Of a DNA stretch of 64,000 nucleotides, positions 24,912-35,934 are shown in pieces; positions within the stretch are counted from its first letter, which is position 1; each line of letters begins with the position of its first letter. This stretch comes from Charina bottae. Lineage: Eukaryota; Chordata; Lepidosauria; Squamata; Charinaidae. Location of the stretch: contig JALMGJ010000061.1 of assembly GCA_023362775.1 (NCBI GenBank), positions 630,001 through 694,000 on the forward strand, read 5' to 3'. Both the position numbers and the translations under genes were made by a program. The notes beneath the pieces were generated by a model, which was not told the DNA's origin, did no database searches, and was given only the letters and a program-made list of their open reading frames with translations.

Positions 24912-27900
24912 TCAAGCATCCCACCCATCTTCATCGCCACCCACCCTCCCTCCCTCCGCAGAGGCAACAGCGGCCGGCAGCGGCTGCTCCTCGGGAGAAG
25001 GCAGGAAGGGGGGCCAGGTGACCTGGAACCCCACTTCTACTTCGGGGGTGAGCCAGTCCCCTGCCCAAGTCTCTCCTGGGGAGCATCCGTTCCTGTGAGC
25101 CTCCCTCGCAGCAGAGGACCCGCACCATCCTGCCAGCTCCAAGTAAACCATCATGCTTGGATGGTTTCGCTCCAGCAGGAAGCAGCGGGCAAGCGGGTTT
25201 CAGCCACCCGGGCCGGGAGCGCAGGCTATCCCTCTCGCCTTCTTAGGTCCAGGCGCTTTTGGGGGGTCTGTGGCTCTAGAAAGGGGGGAGATGGGGGTGC
25301 CGGTCAAGAGTTGTTCGACCCGTGAGCAGCCAGGTCCTCCCTCTGGGGAATCAGACCACGGGGCCTCCGCACTGGGATGGCAGCCATGACCCCAAGACTC
25401 CCTCCCAGGGCAGCCCCCTCGAGGGCCATCGGCCTGCAGCGCCCAGGCGAGCCTGGGTGGGGCCGCTCTCACCTGGCTGCGATAGCCGGCTTCCGCCATG
25501 CGCCTGGCCTCCAGCTCCTCCAGCCGCTCCTCATGCTGCTCCTGCAGCCGGGCCTCTGCCGCCACCTCCCGTTGGCGCTGCAGCTCCTCCTCTTTCTGCA
25601 GCTGCCGCTCCGTGAGCTAAGGGATGAGGAGGTGGTCAGGGCAGGGCCAGGATGGCTCCCCCGAACGGAACGGCCCGTCTGGGGGACTCCGGCAAGCCCG
25701 CCCTGCAAGGAAGCGCCACCTGGGCTTGCAGCTCCTGCTTGCGGGCGGTCTTCTGTTCGGCCGCCGCCACCTGCTCCCGCTGCGTCAGCCGCTTGGCCTC
25801 TTCGAGTTCCTGGATCAGCTGCTCCCGGAACATCACGGACTCCTGCTGGGCCCGCCTGTTCCGCTCCACCTTCTCCTGGATCTGCTGGGCCCTCTCGGCC
25901 AGGACCTGCGTGGGGCGGGACAGCTGAGCGGAGACCCGCCCCCCTCCCTGCTTCGAAACAACAGCCCCACAGCGAATCCCGCTCTCACCTCCGCCATGAG
26001 CCTGTCCCGGGCCTTCTGCTCTCTCTCCCATTCCTCCTCTCGCCTCTCCCACACCTGCTTGGCCTCCTCCCTGGGAAGGGAGGGAGAAGAAAGGGCAGGT
26101 CCAGCAACAGGTAAGACAGAGCACCCAGTCTTCGCCCGTCCCCTCGCTGCAGCCAAGGCACCCCTGGATGTGCCGAGGTGCTTGGGTGCCCAGGGCCTCT
26201 GCCCACAGACGACCTGGGAGGGAGGATCCTGGCTCCCAGGTACCCCACTGGACCCTCAACTTCAGCTCTTCCCAGCAGCCCTGCTTCAATCGCCCCACCT
26301 GAAGATGGTCTCCAGCTCAGCCTCCCGCTCCCTTTCCAGCTGCAGCTGCTGCTCAATGACCTCCCTCATCCAGGCCGCCGCGGCCACGGCTTCTTCCCGC
26401 CGTGCGGACTGCAGGCGCTGGTCCTCGTCGTCCTCCTCGGACAGGGCCAGGAGGAGCTGCCTGTCCTTCTCCTGGAAAAAGACGACAGGAAGCCATCGTG
26501 TGGCAGCGCAGGCAGCGCAGGGCCTTTCCAGCCGCTGCCTCCCCCGGTCTCTGGAGGGGCAACCCCTGCAGGCAGCGCCCTTCCAGCCGGCTGGGAGGCT
26601 CAACGGCTTCAGGAGCTGCTGGCCGGACCACAGCCTGCCTCCTGCTCAAGCGGACCAGCTTACCAGCTCTTCCTGGACCTGCTGAGCCCGTCTCCTCAGC
26701 TGGGCGTGGTACTGATGCTTCAGAAAGCGCCTGGGGGAAGACGGGAAGAGGAGGGAGGCTGGCAGACGGCCCCGAGAATCTGGGCGTGTGAGCTTCCCAG
26801 CTCTGTTGATTCGAGCCCCTGAAGCGGAGCCTACGAGAAGAGCGCAAGACTGCCACAGCGCAGCTGGCCGGGGGCCTCGTTCCTCTCCACGGGGTGAGGC
26901 CCAGCAATGGCCTCAATCGCAGAACCCCCTTCGCCTGGAAGAGGCGGCGCGGGGGGGGCAAGGGGCTCCCTCTACCGATTACACCCCCCGCCCTGGCACT
27001 CTCACCGCAGCCTCCTAGTCAAGTTCTCACGCTCCTCTCAGAAGCACCGCACTCCGGGCAGACCAATCCCACAGCTGGACGACGTACCTCACGGATGGAG
27101 GACTCGGCCCCCTCCTTCGCTTACTTCTACGCTGCCGCCGCCTCCTCCTCCTCCTCCAATCGCAGCTGGAGAGAAGCTGCCCCTCCCGGGTGACGTACCC
27201 GAGCTCCACCTTCCTCCGGTGCTCCTCCTTGAGCTTCCGCTCCGCTTCCAGCGCCTGCAGCTCCCAGTGCTGCTTCAGCAGGTTCTCCTCCTCCTCCTTG
27301 AGCTTGGTGGCCTGAGGAGCGGGGAGAGGTGAGGGCCGCCCAGGCATTCTGCCTCCGCCCAGGGTCACCAGGGGCCTCCCTATCTCCTCCAGGGGGCCAG
27401 AACAGACCACGCCTGGATGCCCGATGGGCCGGAGGAGGGCGAGTAAAACGGGGAACCCCAATACAGCCGAGGGGAGGAGCTGGTGGTCTGCACACCCAGA
27501 AGGCGGACGGGCTGCCCTCCCGATTCCCCCGTGGCCAAGGGCCCGTCCGGTGCAGCGTTTCCTGGCCAGGCACGTCCCCCCCCCAAGCCGGTCTGCCCCA
27601 CACACACCTCCACCTCCCGCAGCTGCAGCGCTTCCATCTGCTGCAGCAGGAACTCCGCCTGCTGCTTCTCCTCCTGCTTCCTCCGCTCTTCCTCCTGCTT
27701 CAGCCTCTCCAGGGCTTCTCGGCGGGCCCTCTCGTACTGGTTCTCAGAGCGGAGCTTCTCTTCCCGGTCTGCCGCTTCTCGCTCAATTGGGGGCAAACGG
27801 AAGCGGGCGTCAGCCTCCGGCCGCCCTTCCACCGGTCAGGCGCGGAAGGGGGAAAGCGGGCCTACCTGTTGCTTGTGCGCCAGCTGGTCCCCCCAGGCCT

Positions 27901-28797
27901 CCACCACGTGCTTCTTGTGCAGCTCGGAGCTCACCTGAAGATTGGCAGAAATACCAGATTCCGAGTCCGCCCTGGAGGACTCGTTTGGGCAGGAGACGCA
28001 TCGGGCTGGCGCTGCTGGGGAGCTCTTGCCCGCCCGATCCTCAGCGGGACCCCTTTATTTCTGCGCACCCCTGGCCCATCACCCAGCGGGCTTCCCACCT
28101 CTCGGAGCTTCGCACTGCTGCTCTTCCAGCACTCGTAGAGACGGTCCTCCGCGACCTGCGAGCGAAGCCGAAAGAGGGGTGTTCCTGGGGGAACTCGGCC
28201 GTTTCAGTGCCCGGGTTCGGAGGGGAGACAACCGCCACCGACCACGGCCCGCCCAGCGCCGCCACCGCCGCCACCACGCGCGGGGCCCCCCAGGACCTGC
28301 TTCCGCCGCTCCTCCCGGGCCGAGCGCAGCTCCTCGCCCCGCCGCCGTTGCTCCTCCAGGCCGGCCCCTGCCCCGCCGCCGGGCCGCAGCGCCCTCAGCT
28401 CGGCCGCCAGCCCCTCGCGCTCCTGGAAGAGCAGCTCCCGCAGCTGCCGGCGCCTCCGCTCCAGGCCGGCCGCCTTCTCCGCCTTCAGCCGCTCCCGGCC
28501 GTGCGCCTCCATGCTGCCGGGCAGAGAGGGAGGGCGGGAGACGGGAGCCGCTGCCGCAGCCCCCCCGCCGCCTGCCCGCCGCCCCCCCGCGCCGCCGGGG
28601 CCTCACCTCTGCTGGAAGGAGCGGCGCGAGCTCCACTCGGCCTGCTTGCGGCTGCGGAGCCCGGCCTGCCGGAAGGAGAGGCTGTGCAGCTCCCACTGCC
28701 GGCGCAGGCGGGCCTCCTGCTCCCGCTGGCGCACGATCTGCCGCTCGAGGGCGCGGCTGCGACTGCCCCAGAACGGCGGGGCGGCGGGCAGGGCCAT
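24912..28797 (-). CDS. TCHP: Trichoplein keratin filament-binding protein
   Basis: Coiled-coil protein that, by family knowledge, binds keratin 8/18 filaments and mother centrioles, activates Aurora A and restrains primary cilium assembly. Coding exons in transcript order are 28607-28797, 28297-28513, 28099-28155, 27866-27934, 27608-27781, 27199-27311, 26664-26730, 26299-26471, 25989-26070, 25720-25905 and 25473-25616, all with compatible phases (491 codons). Recognisable segments are the N-terminal MALP start with [14 protein letters not shown], the [19 protein letters not shown] helix, [32 protein letters not shown] and [17 protein letters not shown]. The protein is almost entirely charged, E/R/K/Q-rich coiled coil. 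The final exon is ambiguous. Candidate B (24912-25022, [12 protein letters not shown] start, total 527 aa) follows a TTCCAG acceptor. Candidate A (25037-25060, seven residues GTGSPPK, total 498 aa, the human length) follows a GGGCAG acceptor. Neither clearly resembles the human tail. Confidence 0.93.
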
Positions 28798-28903
28798 CGT
28801 CGCGCCGCTCGGCGGCCGCTGCGAGAGGGGAGCCTGCCCGGTGCGGCGCAGTCTACCCGCGGAAGCCCGCGCGCCGGCCCGAGGGGAGCCGCTCCGAGCG
28901 CGG

Positions 28904-28911
28904 TGACGTCA
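28904..28911. promoter_or_regulatory. TCHP: CRE/ATF palindrome upstream of TCHP
   Basis: The full consensus TGACGTCA lies about 107 nt upstream of the TCHP ATG within a CpG-rich stretch. This is the classical CREB/ATF site and is commonly found close to CpG-island start sites. Confidence 0.7.
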
Positions 28912-29111
28912 CGCAGCGGCCCAGTCGCGCGCCCTGGCGTCACCCTGCGCGCCCGCCCGACGCCCGCCTATTGTTACGAGGCGACGGGATAGTTCTGGTC
29001 CTCTGTAACCACGCTTGCCCGCGCTCGATGCGTGGCCCGCAGTCGCACCGAATCGCGTCGCCGCCTCCGCGAAAATGCCCAACGGTTCAGCTCCTTCCGG
29101 AGCCGCCAGGC

Positions 29112-29125
29112 GTTTCCATGGCAGC
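29112..29125. promoter_or_regulatory. TCHP: RFX X-box-like motif upstream of TCHP
   Basis: GTTTCCATGGCAGC fits the X-box pattern RYYNYY-N(1-3)-RRNRRC with a 2-nt spacer. X-boxes are RFX-factor targets typical of ciliary gene promoters. The site is about 315 nt upstream of the TCHP start, and TCHP is a centriole/cilium gene, so the match is biologically sensible, although a 14-nt degenerate motif can occur by chance. Confidence 0.55.
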
Positions 29126-30315
29126 GCTTCCGGTCTCCCTACAGGGGCCGCCGAGAGACAAGCGGCCCCGTATCACCCAAAGGGGCGGAGCCCAGTTGGG
29201 GCTCGTGGGGTTCCCACAGACCTAAGAAAATGGAGAGAGGGGCTCATGATCTCGGCGCGGGCAGCTTCCGGGTACGCTCACTGAGAAGAAGCAGCATTTC
29301 ACTCTCCTGCCCCGAGGCAGACGCAGATGCTGCTGCTTGTTAAGAGAAGAACCGCCTCTGTGGCGCAGCAGCGACGCCGGCCGCGGGACCCTCTCGAACG
29401 GATGGGCTTTCCATTCCCTTTTGAGGCTATCTGCAGCGCCAAGTCTCAGGCAAATCCGAGAAAGGTTCACAACAGCCTTGCAGGGTAGCACAGGCTCAAC
29501 TTTACCCCAAGTCCCCAGGGCAGTCCGATGTTACCGGGCCGCCAGCTGCACTTCCCTTCCGGGGAGCGAGTGCAAACCCGGCTGGGGGCTGGAGGCGCGG
29601 AAGGGGGGCCGCCAGCGCCGCTGTCCTCCTGGGAACGCCCGCTCGCTCGCTCGCTCGCTCGGAGCTGTCCGGCGCGGGCGCAGCCAGGACGGGGCGAGGA
29701 GGTGCTGCTCCTTCCCGCGCGGTGGCCCGGCCGGGTTGCTCCGCCGCGCCGAGCTGCCAAGCGGGGTCTTCACAGCGGCGAGCCGGACTGCGGCACCCAT
29801 CATCCCCAGCCGGGCTTGGGGAACCCGAGTCGGCCCGCCGCGCTTCAGAAAGGGTGGCTGGCGCAGGGCTGGCAACCCCGAAGCCTTGGCCCGTCGAGGC
29901 GGGGGAGCGCAAAGGCCTTCCGTACGTGGCCAGAGGCGGTCCGCCCGGCCCCGCTTGCTGCTCCTCCGAGGCCAGGCTCCCCTGCAAATCCGGGCGCCGC
30001 GCCCCGCCTCTCGCCCAGGGAGAGCCGAGCCCGGAGCTGGGCCGCGGCCGGCGCTTCCCAGCCTGCCAAGCCCGACTCAGCCGCGCCGGGATCCGGGGCT
30101 GCAGCCGCTCCGCAGCCCGGTAGCGCCGGCTGAACTGACGGCGGCCGAGCCGGCGCCCTGCCCGAAGGGGCCCCCTGTCAGCCCCGCCCTCCCCGGCTGA
30201 GCTCCTCCGCCGCGGTAGACTGCCCCGCGCCAGGCGGCTCGCCCCCTCTCCTCTCCTCTCCGCCTCGGGCCGCGGGAGGAGGCTCGCCGGCGCCCCGCCT
30301 CCCTCGGGGGCGGCG

Positions 30316-30384
30316 ATGTCGGGCTCCACCCCGTCGACGGGGTTTCTTCTGCCCGACTCGCCCGGTCAGCCGGCCGGTCCCGCC
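30316..30384 (+). other. GLTP: In-frame upstream ATG extension of GLTP
   Basis: An ATG at 30316 is in frame with the GLTP start and has no stop between. It would add 23 residues rich in Ser, Pro and Gly. The family start is the internal ATG at 30385, which also has the better context (CGCCATGG), so the extension is more likely 5'UTR or a minor form. Confidence 0.4.
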
Positions 30385-33300
30385 ATGGCGCTGCTGCTGG
30401 AGTACGAGTTCCGGACGCTGCCGGCCGACAAGCAGATCGACACGGAGCCCTTCCTGGAGGCCGTGACGCACCTGCCGCCCTTCTTCGGTGAGTCGCGGCC
30501 GGCGGCGCCCCTTGACTCCGGGGAGGCGCACCGGCCGGGCAGGCTCGCGGGCTTCCCGGGCACAGAAGGAGAGGGACGCTCGCGAAGTTTCCCGTCGCAA
30601 CAACAGCCCTGCAGGGAAGGGCATCCTTGCCCAGCGATCGCGGCTGCGTGAGGGGGAAGCCTTGGGGGTCCCGCTTCTTTGCGGCTCCGCGAAGGGGTGG
30701 CTGAGAACGGGAGGAAGCCTCGAGGCTACCCCAGCCTCCTGCCACCTCCTGAGACCCTCCTGCTCTAGAGGGCTGTGGAGGATGGGGTTTACAGTCCAGG
30801 CTTTTGGAGGCTGAAGACGCCTCCCCGTTTTCATCCTCAGCGGGGGGGGGGGGGGAGCGCAGGAGCTGTGCCTGTGTCGAGTTGGAGCCCCTGGGCGGGT
30901 GGTGAGGTGGGAAGTCGGGGGCCATTTCTAGACGGGCCCTTCGGACCCCATCCTGGTTCTCTGCCCGGCACCGCTTCGGGGCTTCCTCCGAAATCCTGGG
31001 GCCGGGCTGGCAGGCCCTTCTCCCTGGCCTTGCTTTCCCCGGCGGAGGGAGGCCCAGGCCGCCTGTCAGGGCTTTGCAAAGCCGCAGACCTTTCCAGGTG
31101 TCCCAGCGGACAAAAGGTTGCAGAGGCTGCCAGACCGCTTGAGGGATACAAAGCCTTTGCAGAGAATGTGAAACTGAGACTTTAATTCTTAAATAAACTG
31201 AATGACGGAGGTACCAGACATCAGGGATCCACTTTTTCCATTCGGGTTTTGTTTTCGTTTGTTCTTTTGGGAGTGGGGTGGAGCTATGTTGTCGCTCCGT
31301 AACTTAAATTGGGCCTGGTCTTTCATTAATGTCTGTGCTTTGGGGCATGTGCAGAGGGCCCTTCTTCCCTGCACCAGAGGCTATCCTGCCCCGGGTGAGG
31401 TCTTTCCACTCAGCTCTTGCCATTCCCCTGCACTGGCTTTCCGTGGCCGCGCTGGGTCTCTCGCCTTCCAGTGCCGGTTCTGTGCCGGACAGGCATCTGG
31501 CTCCTTGACAGACTGGACCCAAGCAAGCGGAGATATTAAGTCGGCGGGGGAGCCGGCCTTTCTCTCAAGAGGCTTCTAGAAATGAGATCTGGGCTGTCAA
31601 GTAAGGAGCCCGCTGTCGTAACGGGTGAAACGGGTGCTCCTAGAAACTCAGCCTGCCCTCCTCCGTCCTTCTCTGCTGTGTGAAAACAAAGGCCTGGAAA
31701 GGCCAGGCCAAGCAACTTAGGAGGCACTTTCTTTTGAGGGGGGGACGCCTTCCAAGGTGGCCCCAGAAAAAGATGACGCACGAGGCCTCCAAGCAGGAGC
31801 AGGGCATGCCAGTTCGAGGGGTCCGCGTTCAGTTAGTTCAGGGGGAGAAAGAAACACCTTCCTCCGAATAGGAACAACGGCCCTTGCGATCTGGAGACGG
31901 CGGGAGGCCGGCAGCAGTTTCCGAGGCTTGTCTCTACTCTGGGCTAGGGGCTGAGAGAGCAAGCAGGATTTCTCCCTTCTGTGCAACGGCTGTTGTAGAA
32001 AAATGGGGATTCCATGGATAGGGGCAGTCTACTGGGGAATACTGGGCGCTGCTACTAGACAATGCTGTCTCATTCAGGGGCTTCCTAGATTGGCCCTTGA
32101 ACTTGAAGACCCCTTTCTGGAGGTTCCAGTGGCCCTACAGGGGAGCATGGAGCAGTTCTGTCCCCGGGGCTCATATGAAGCCAGCCCCCCCTCTGCATAA
32201 CCGACAAACAACTTTTTGGGAACGTCATTCTCGGCCTTGGCTGCGCCTGGCAAGCTTCTCTGAATGCTTTTGGACTTGGTCCAGTTAACTCCCCCCCCCC
32301 CAAAGCTGCTGTAGTGTGGCTGGAGGGCGGGTTGCTCCCTTCAACTTGCTCTTGAAACCTGGATGCTGTGCTGGGGCGGCTTTGCGCCACCCGCTAATGG
32401 CGTGCAATGTTGGAACCAGCTTTCCTTTTGTGCTGGGGACCTTGAGATGGGCTTCCCCCGGCCAGACACGCCGCCTGCTGCCGCCGCCTGGCAGCCTGGC
32501 CCGTCTCTGCACGGCGGTGGGAAAATCAGGAAACCTGTGCCAGGCCACCTGGGTGCGCCAGCCTCTCCCTTCCCTCTTGTGCAACCCATGGAGGTCGGAT
32601 TGCGCCACTCGGAGGCCTTAACCAGCCCCGGCCACCGGCTGGATGCTGCGCTGGTCCTGACCCCTTCCCTGATCCAGGTGGCCCGGGGCCTGAGGGTTTG
32701 GCCAGCCAGGTGCCAGCACCCAGACCGGGGCGGGGGGGGCATCCTGGGTGTGGAGAGGGAACCGGGGCCTTTGCCTGCAGACGGGCGCTGGGTGGCTGCT
32801 GCTGGGAGACCCAGCTGCCCGCCGCTCCAGGAAGCCGGTGGGAACAAGAAGAACAGGAACGGCTGGGCTGCTGTGGAATCCGGAGGCGGCGTCTTCCCTG
32901 GAGGGCCGCGTGGTGAAACAGGCAGCCCCGGAGCTCCCTCCCTCGGAAACTTGCGGGGCGGGCCTTCTGGCTGCCAATCAGGGGCAGGTGTGGGGCACGC
33001 GCAGCTCCGACATGAAGACGCCCCGGGTTTCTCAAACGGTCCGGTGGGAGGACGCCTGCTGGATCCAGGCGACTCCCTGGGTCCCTCCCCCAGCTCCTCC
33101 CGGGCTCTTCCGGGGCGCGGGGGAAGGCGCTCCGATCCACGGAGGGAGGCCGTTCAGCGCTGACTGCCGGGCAGCGTTGGGTCCCTCAAGAGCGGGGTGT
33201 GTGTGTGGATGTGCTGGCTCACGGGCCCCGGGAGGCTTTCCTGGCTCCGACCACCCCGAGCGGGGGTGGGTTCCAACAAGGACCAGATGCAGCCCCGCTC

Positions 33301-35934
33301 TTCAGGGAGCGAGAAGGGGCCACCTGCGCTTGCCTGGGCCCCCACCGCGTCCTCCGCAAAGACCGCCACTGTCCCCCCCCTCCCCCGGACCCCCTCCCCC
33401 CACACCCCATCACGCCAGCCAGTGTTCTCAGGAGACAATGGGCGGGCCTCTTCTGCTTCAGCGCATACAACATTGGTCATTCTGTGACCGACGGCGCTAC
33501 AAAGCCCGCTTTGAAAATCTGATGGCTTCTTGCTGGCAAGTTGGTTCACTTGGCGTTCAGAGAAGCCCTTCTGTCCCGTCCCCCCGCCCCCCTTCTATCA
33601 GTAGTTCCATAAAGTGCTGCAAGTTGCAAAATCTAAGGAACCTCCTTGGGACCCAAGACTCACCCAGAGGAACCATTTATTTGTTTATTTCAACTATTCG
33701 TGTGGGCCCTCCATCCCATCGTAGTGACTCTGGGCCAGCAACCGACGGGAATGCAAAGCTGAGACAATCACTTAAAAACAATATACAAAACCATTAATGA
33801 TACACTGTTTATGTGCCTAAGAAACCGTCTGAAAGAGGGGAAAAACCTCACACACACACCAGGTTCAGCGAAGGCAGGTCTTCCGGCCCCCTCCTCCCCG
33901 AAGGCCCACAGGACGGGGGGGGGGTGCTGTTCTGAGGTACCCAAAGCCCCCCAGCATTGCAGAGAAGGGGGTAACCAGAGCGGGGTGTGTCTGGCGTGGG
34001 CAAGGCTGAGAAGGACCTGTTTCTAACTCCCTTCCAGTGGCTCAATCCACACAGGTACAATTCTCCTGTTCCTCACGACATTCCTGCAGTGCGGGTTAGA
34101 CGGGGGAATAGGATCCAGGTGAAAGGATTAGATTCAGGGAGATGGCAAGGTTGAGGGAGGGAGGAGTCCCTGAAGGCCATCTAGCCCACCCCCAGCCCCC
34201 GCTGCCCGAGCAACAGTTCTCCAGTCTCCCCCCCCCCCCACGCTGCCATGAAACAAATTAAATCTCCCTGTCAGCCGGGACTAATTGCTGACGGCATCTC
34301 ATAGCTGTCTGAACACGCTCCTTTCACCAGCAGGGTGGGCGGGGGGCTGGGGGGTTTCTGCTTGCAACAGCGCCCCTGTTCCCCAACCCATCAAGTCGCC
34401 CCCGGGTTCAAAGGCACCCCTCGGCCACGGCGGGCTGGGTCAGGAGTCCCACCGCTGCTGGTGCTCCTTTGGGGAAACCGGTGCCCCCCCCTGACCTTTG
34501 CTCCCTCCCCCACAGACTGCCTGGGCGCCCCGATCATCTATGCCCCGGTGAAGGCGGACATCTCTGGGAACATTAAGGTAAGGGAAGGCCCCGATCCTGG
34601 GAAACGAGGGGCCCGTGAGGCTCTGGGGAAAGGGGCCGGTCAGTGGGCGCTGGGATTAGGCCCAGGCTGGCAGCAAGCCGCCACGTGGTTGGTCTGGGTG
34701 TGGTTTGTGGCTATTGCGGCTTGCAAATGAGGGCGCCGGATGAGCCCAGCTCTGGGCTACTCAAGAAACCAACCGTGGGTCAGCGTAACGGGAAGGAAGC
34801 TCTTTTTCCGAGTCCCGTGGGTGGGGCCGAGGACACACAGCACGGCTGCAGAAAAGGGCAGCCTCGACTTCATTCGGAGCGGGGTCAAGGGGGCTGCTGA
34901 TCCGAACGTGCGCCTCTTCCGCCGGCTGCATTCGTCAGCGGGACCCACACACCCCGTGGGTCGCCTTCACGAGTCTGTTCCGCTTCGATTTCAGAAAATA
35001 CGTGCAGTGTATGAATCGAACCCGGCCAAGTTCAAAACCCTTCAGAACATCTTGGAAGCGGAGAAGGAAATGCACGGGTCGGCGTGGCCCAAAGTGGGGG
35101 CCACCCTGGCCCTCATGTGGCTGAAGAGGTGAGGGAGCGACCACGCAGCCACCCCGCTCCTTAGGGGCAGCCGGGGGGCTCCCGGGACCCCATCTTGCGG
35201 GGGGACCCTGGCGGCCTCTCAGGGGGGCTCTCCCGCTGTTCCTTGCAGGGGGCTCCGCTTCATGCAGGTCCTGCTGCAGAGCCTTTGCGACGGCGAGCAG
35301 GATAAGGAGAACCCGAACCTGATCCGCGTGAACGCCATCAAGGCCTACGAGCTGGCCCTGAGGAAGTACCACGGCTGGATGCTGCAGAAGCTCTTCCTGG
35401 TGAGCGTCGCCCCGGCCGGCCGGAGTCCCCGAGGGGGCAGGACCCAGCCTGCCTCGGGGGGTGTGAGGGCAGCACCCGGGGCCTCCCCTCCTCCGAAGGC
35501 TTGGGGGGTCTCTGGGCGGAACAGTTCTGGCTCTCGTGCTCTGGCCTGCGGGGGGGGGGGGGATTTTTGCAAGGCTGGGGAAAGCCAGGGCAGCCCGAGG
35601 ATTCTTCCTTGTCCCCAGAAAGCCAGCAGCGCGTTCTGGAACCCAGAGAGAAACCCCCGGCTGGAACGTGCAAAGCCGAAGCCCTTTGCTCCCTCCGGAG
35701 GAGCGAAGGGGCTGCCCGCCGGCCGGCCCCCTGACTCGCCTCCCTCCCCAGGGCTCCGTCTACGCTCTTCCCTACAAGTCGGACTTGCTGAAGGCCCTGG
35801 AGAAAGGCCAGGCGGCCAAGGAGGAGGAGACCTTAGACAAGGTCCGCCAGTTCTTGACGAAAGCAACGCCCATCCTCGACACGATCTACGAGATGTACAC
35901 AGAAATGGACGCCGAGCTGGCCTACAAAGCTTGA
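30385..35934 (+). CDS. GLTP: Glycolipid transfer protein
   Basis: Cytosolic all-helical protein that, by family knowledge, carries glycosphingolipids such as glucosylceramide between membranes. The five exons are 30385-30487, 34516-34577, 34995-35128, 35249-35399 and 35752-35934. They give 210 aa (human 209). The glycolipid headgroup-binding residues are present: Asp49, Asn53 and Lys56 in KADISGNIKK, Trp97 in LALMWLKRG and His141 in RKYHGW. These correspond to human D48, N52, K55, W96 and H140. Numbering is shifted by one because the loop before this motif is one residue longer (GAPIIYAPVK). The C-terminus AELAYKA resembles the human tail. Intron 1 (30488-34515) is about 4 kb and holds no other gene I can recognise. 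Neighbour TCHP is divergent, and TRPV4 follows on the same strand as in mammals. Confidence 0.97.
30488..34515 (+). other. GLTP: GLTP intron 1, mostly unique GC-rich DNA
   Basis: The largest GLTP intron. Long open frames here (for example around 32748-33797) reflect GC content, not coding, since they lack any similarity I recognise. A TTATTTGTTTATTTCAA-tailed stretch at 33673-33745 looks like a decayed retroposon end, and G or C runs occur at 30841-30855, 32290-32300 and 33917-33926. Confidence 0.5.
33673..33745. repeat. Probable decayed retroposon tail
   Basis: The segment TTTATTTGTTTATTTCAAC followed by a GGGCCC/CCATCCCATC-like stretch resembles the shared 3' end of SINE/LINE fragments I associate with squamate genomes. 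A second related fragment is at 37355-37432. The family assignment is from memory and uncertain. Confidence 0.4.

Larger units (their letters stand above)
28798..30384. promoter_or_regulatory. Head-to-head CpG-rich promoter region of TCHP and GLTP
   Basis: The interval between the divergent TCHP and GLTP start codons is CpG-dense. It includes a palindromic CRE (TGACGTCA, 28904-28911), an RFX X-box-like site (29112-29125) and a short (CGCT)n run near 29640-29660. The 5'UTRs of both genes must lie here, but their starts cannot be placed. No ORF here resembles a known protein. Confidence 0.7.

Noticed and set aside
27424..28992. A 522-codon plus-strand open frame
   Set aside because: It is antisense to the TCHP exons, which have conserved coiled-coil sequence and proper splice sites. 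GC-rich antisense of E/R/K-rich coding sequence commonly stays open.
32748..33797. A 349-codon open frame in GLTP intron 1
   Set aside because: Low-complexity translation in GC-rich intron with no similarity I recognise and competing open frames on both strands.
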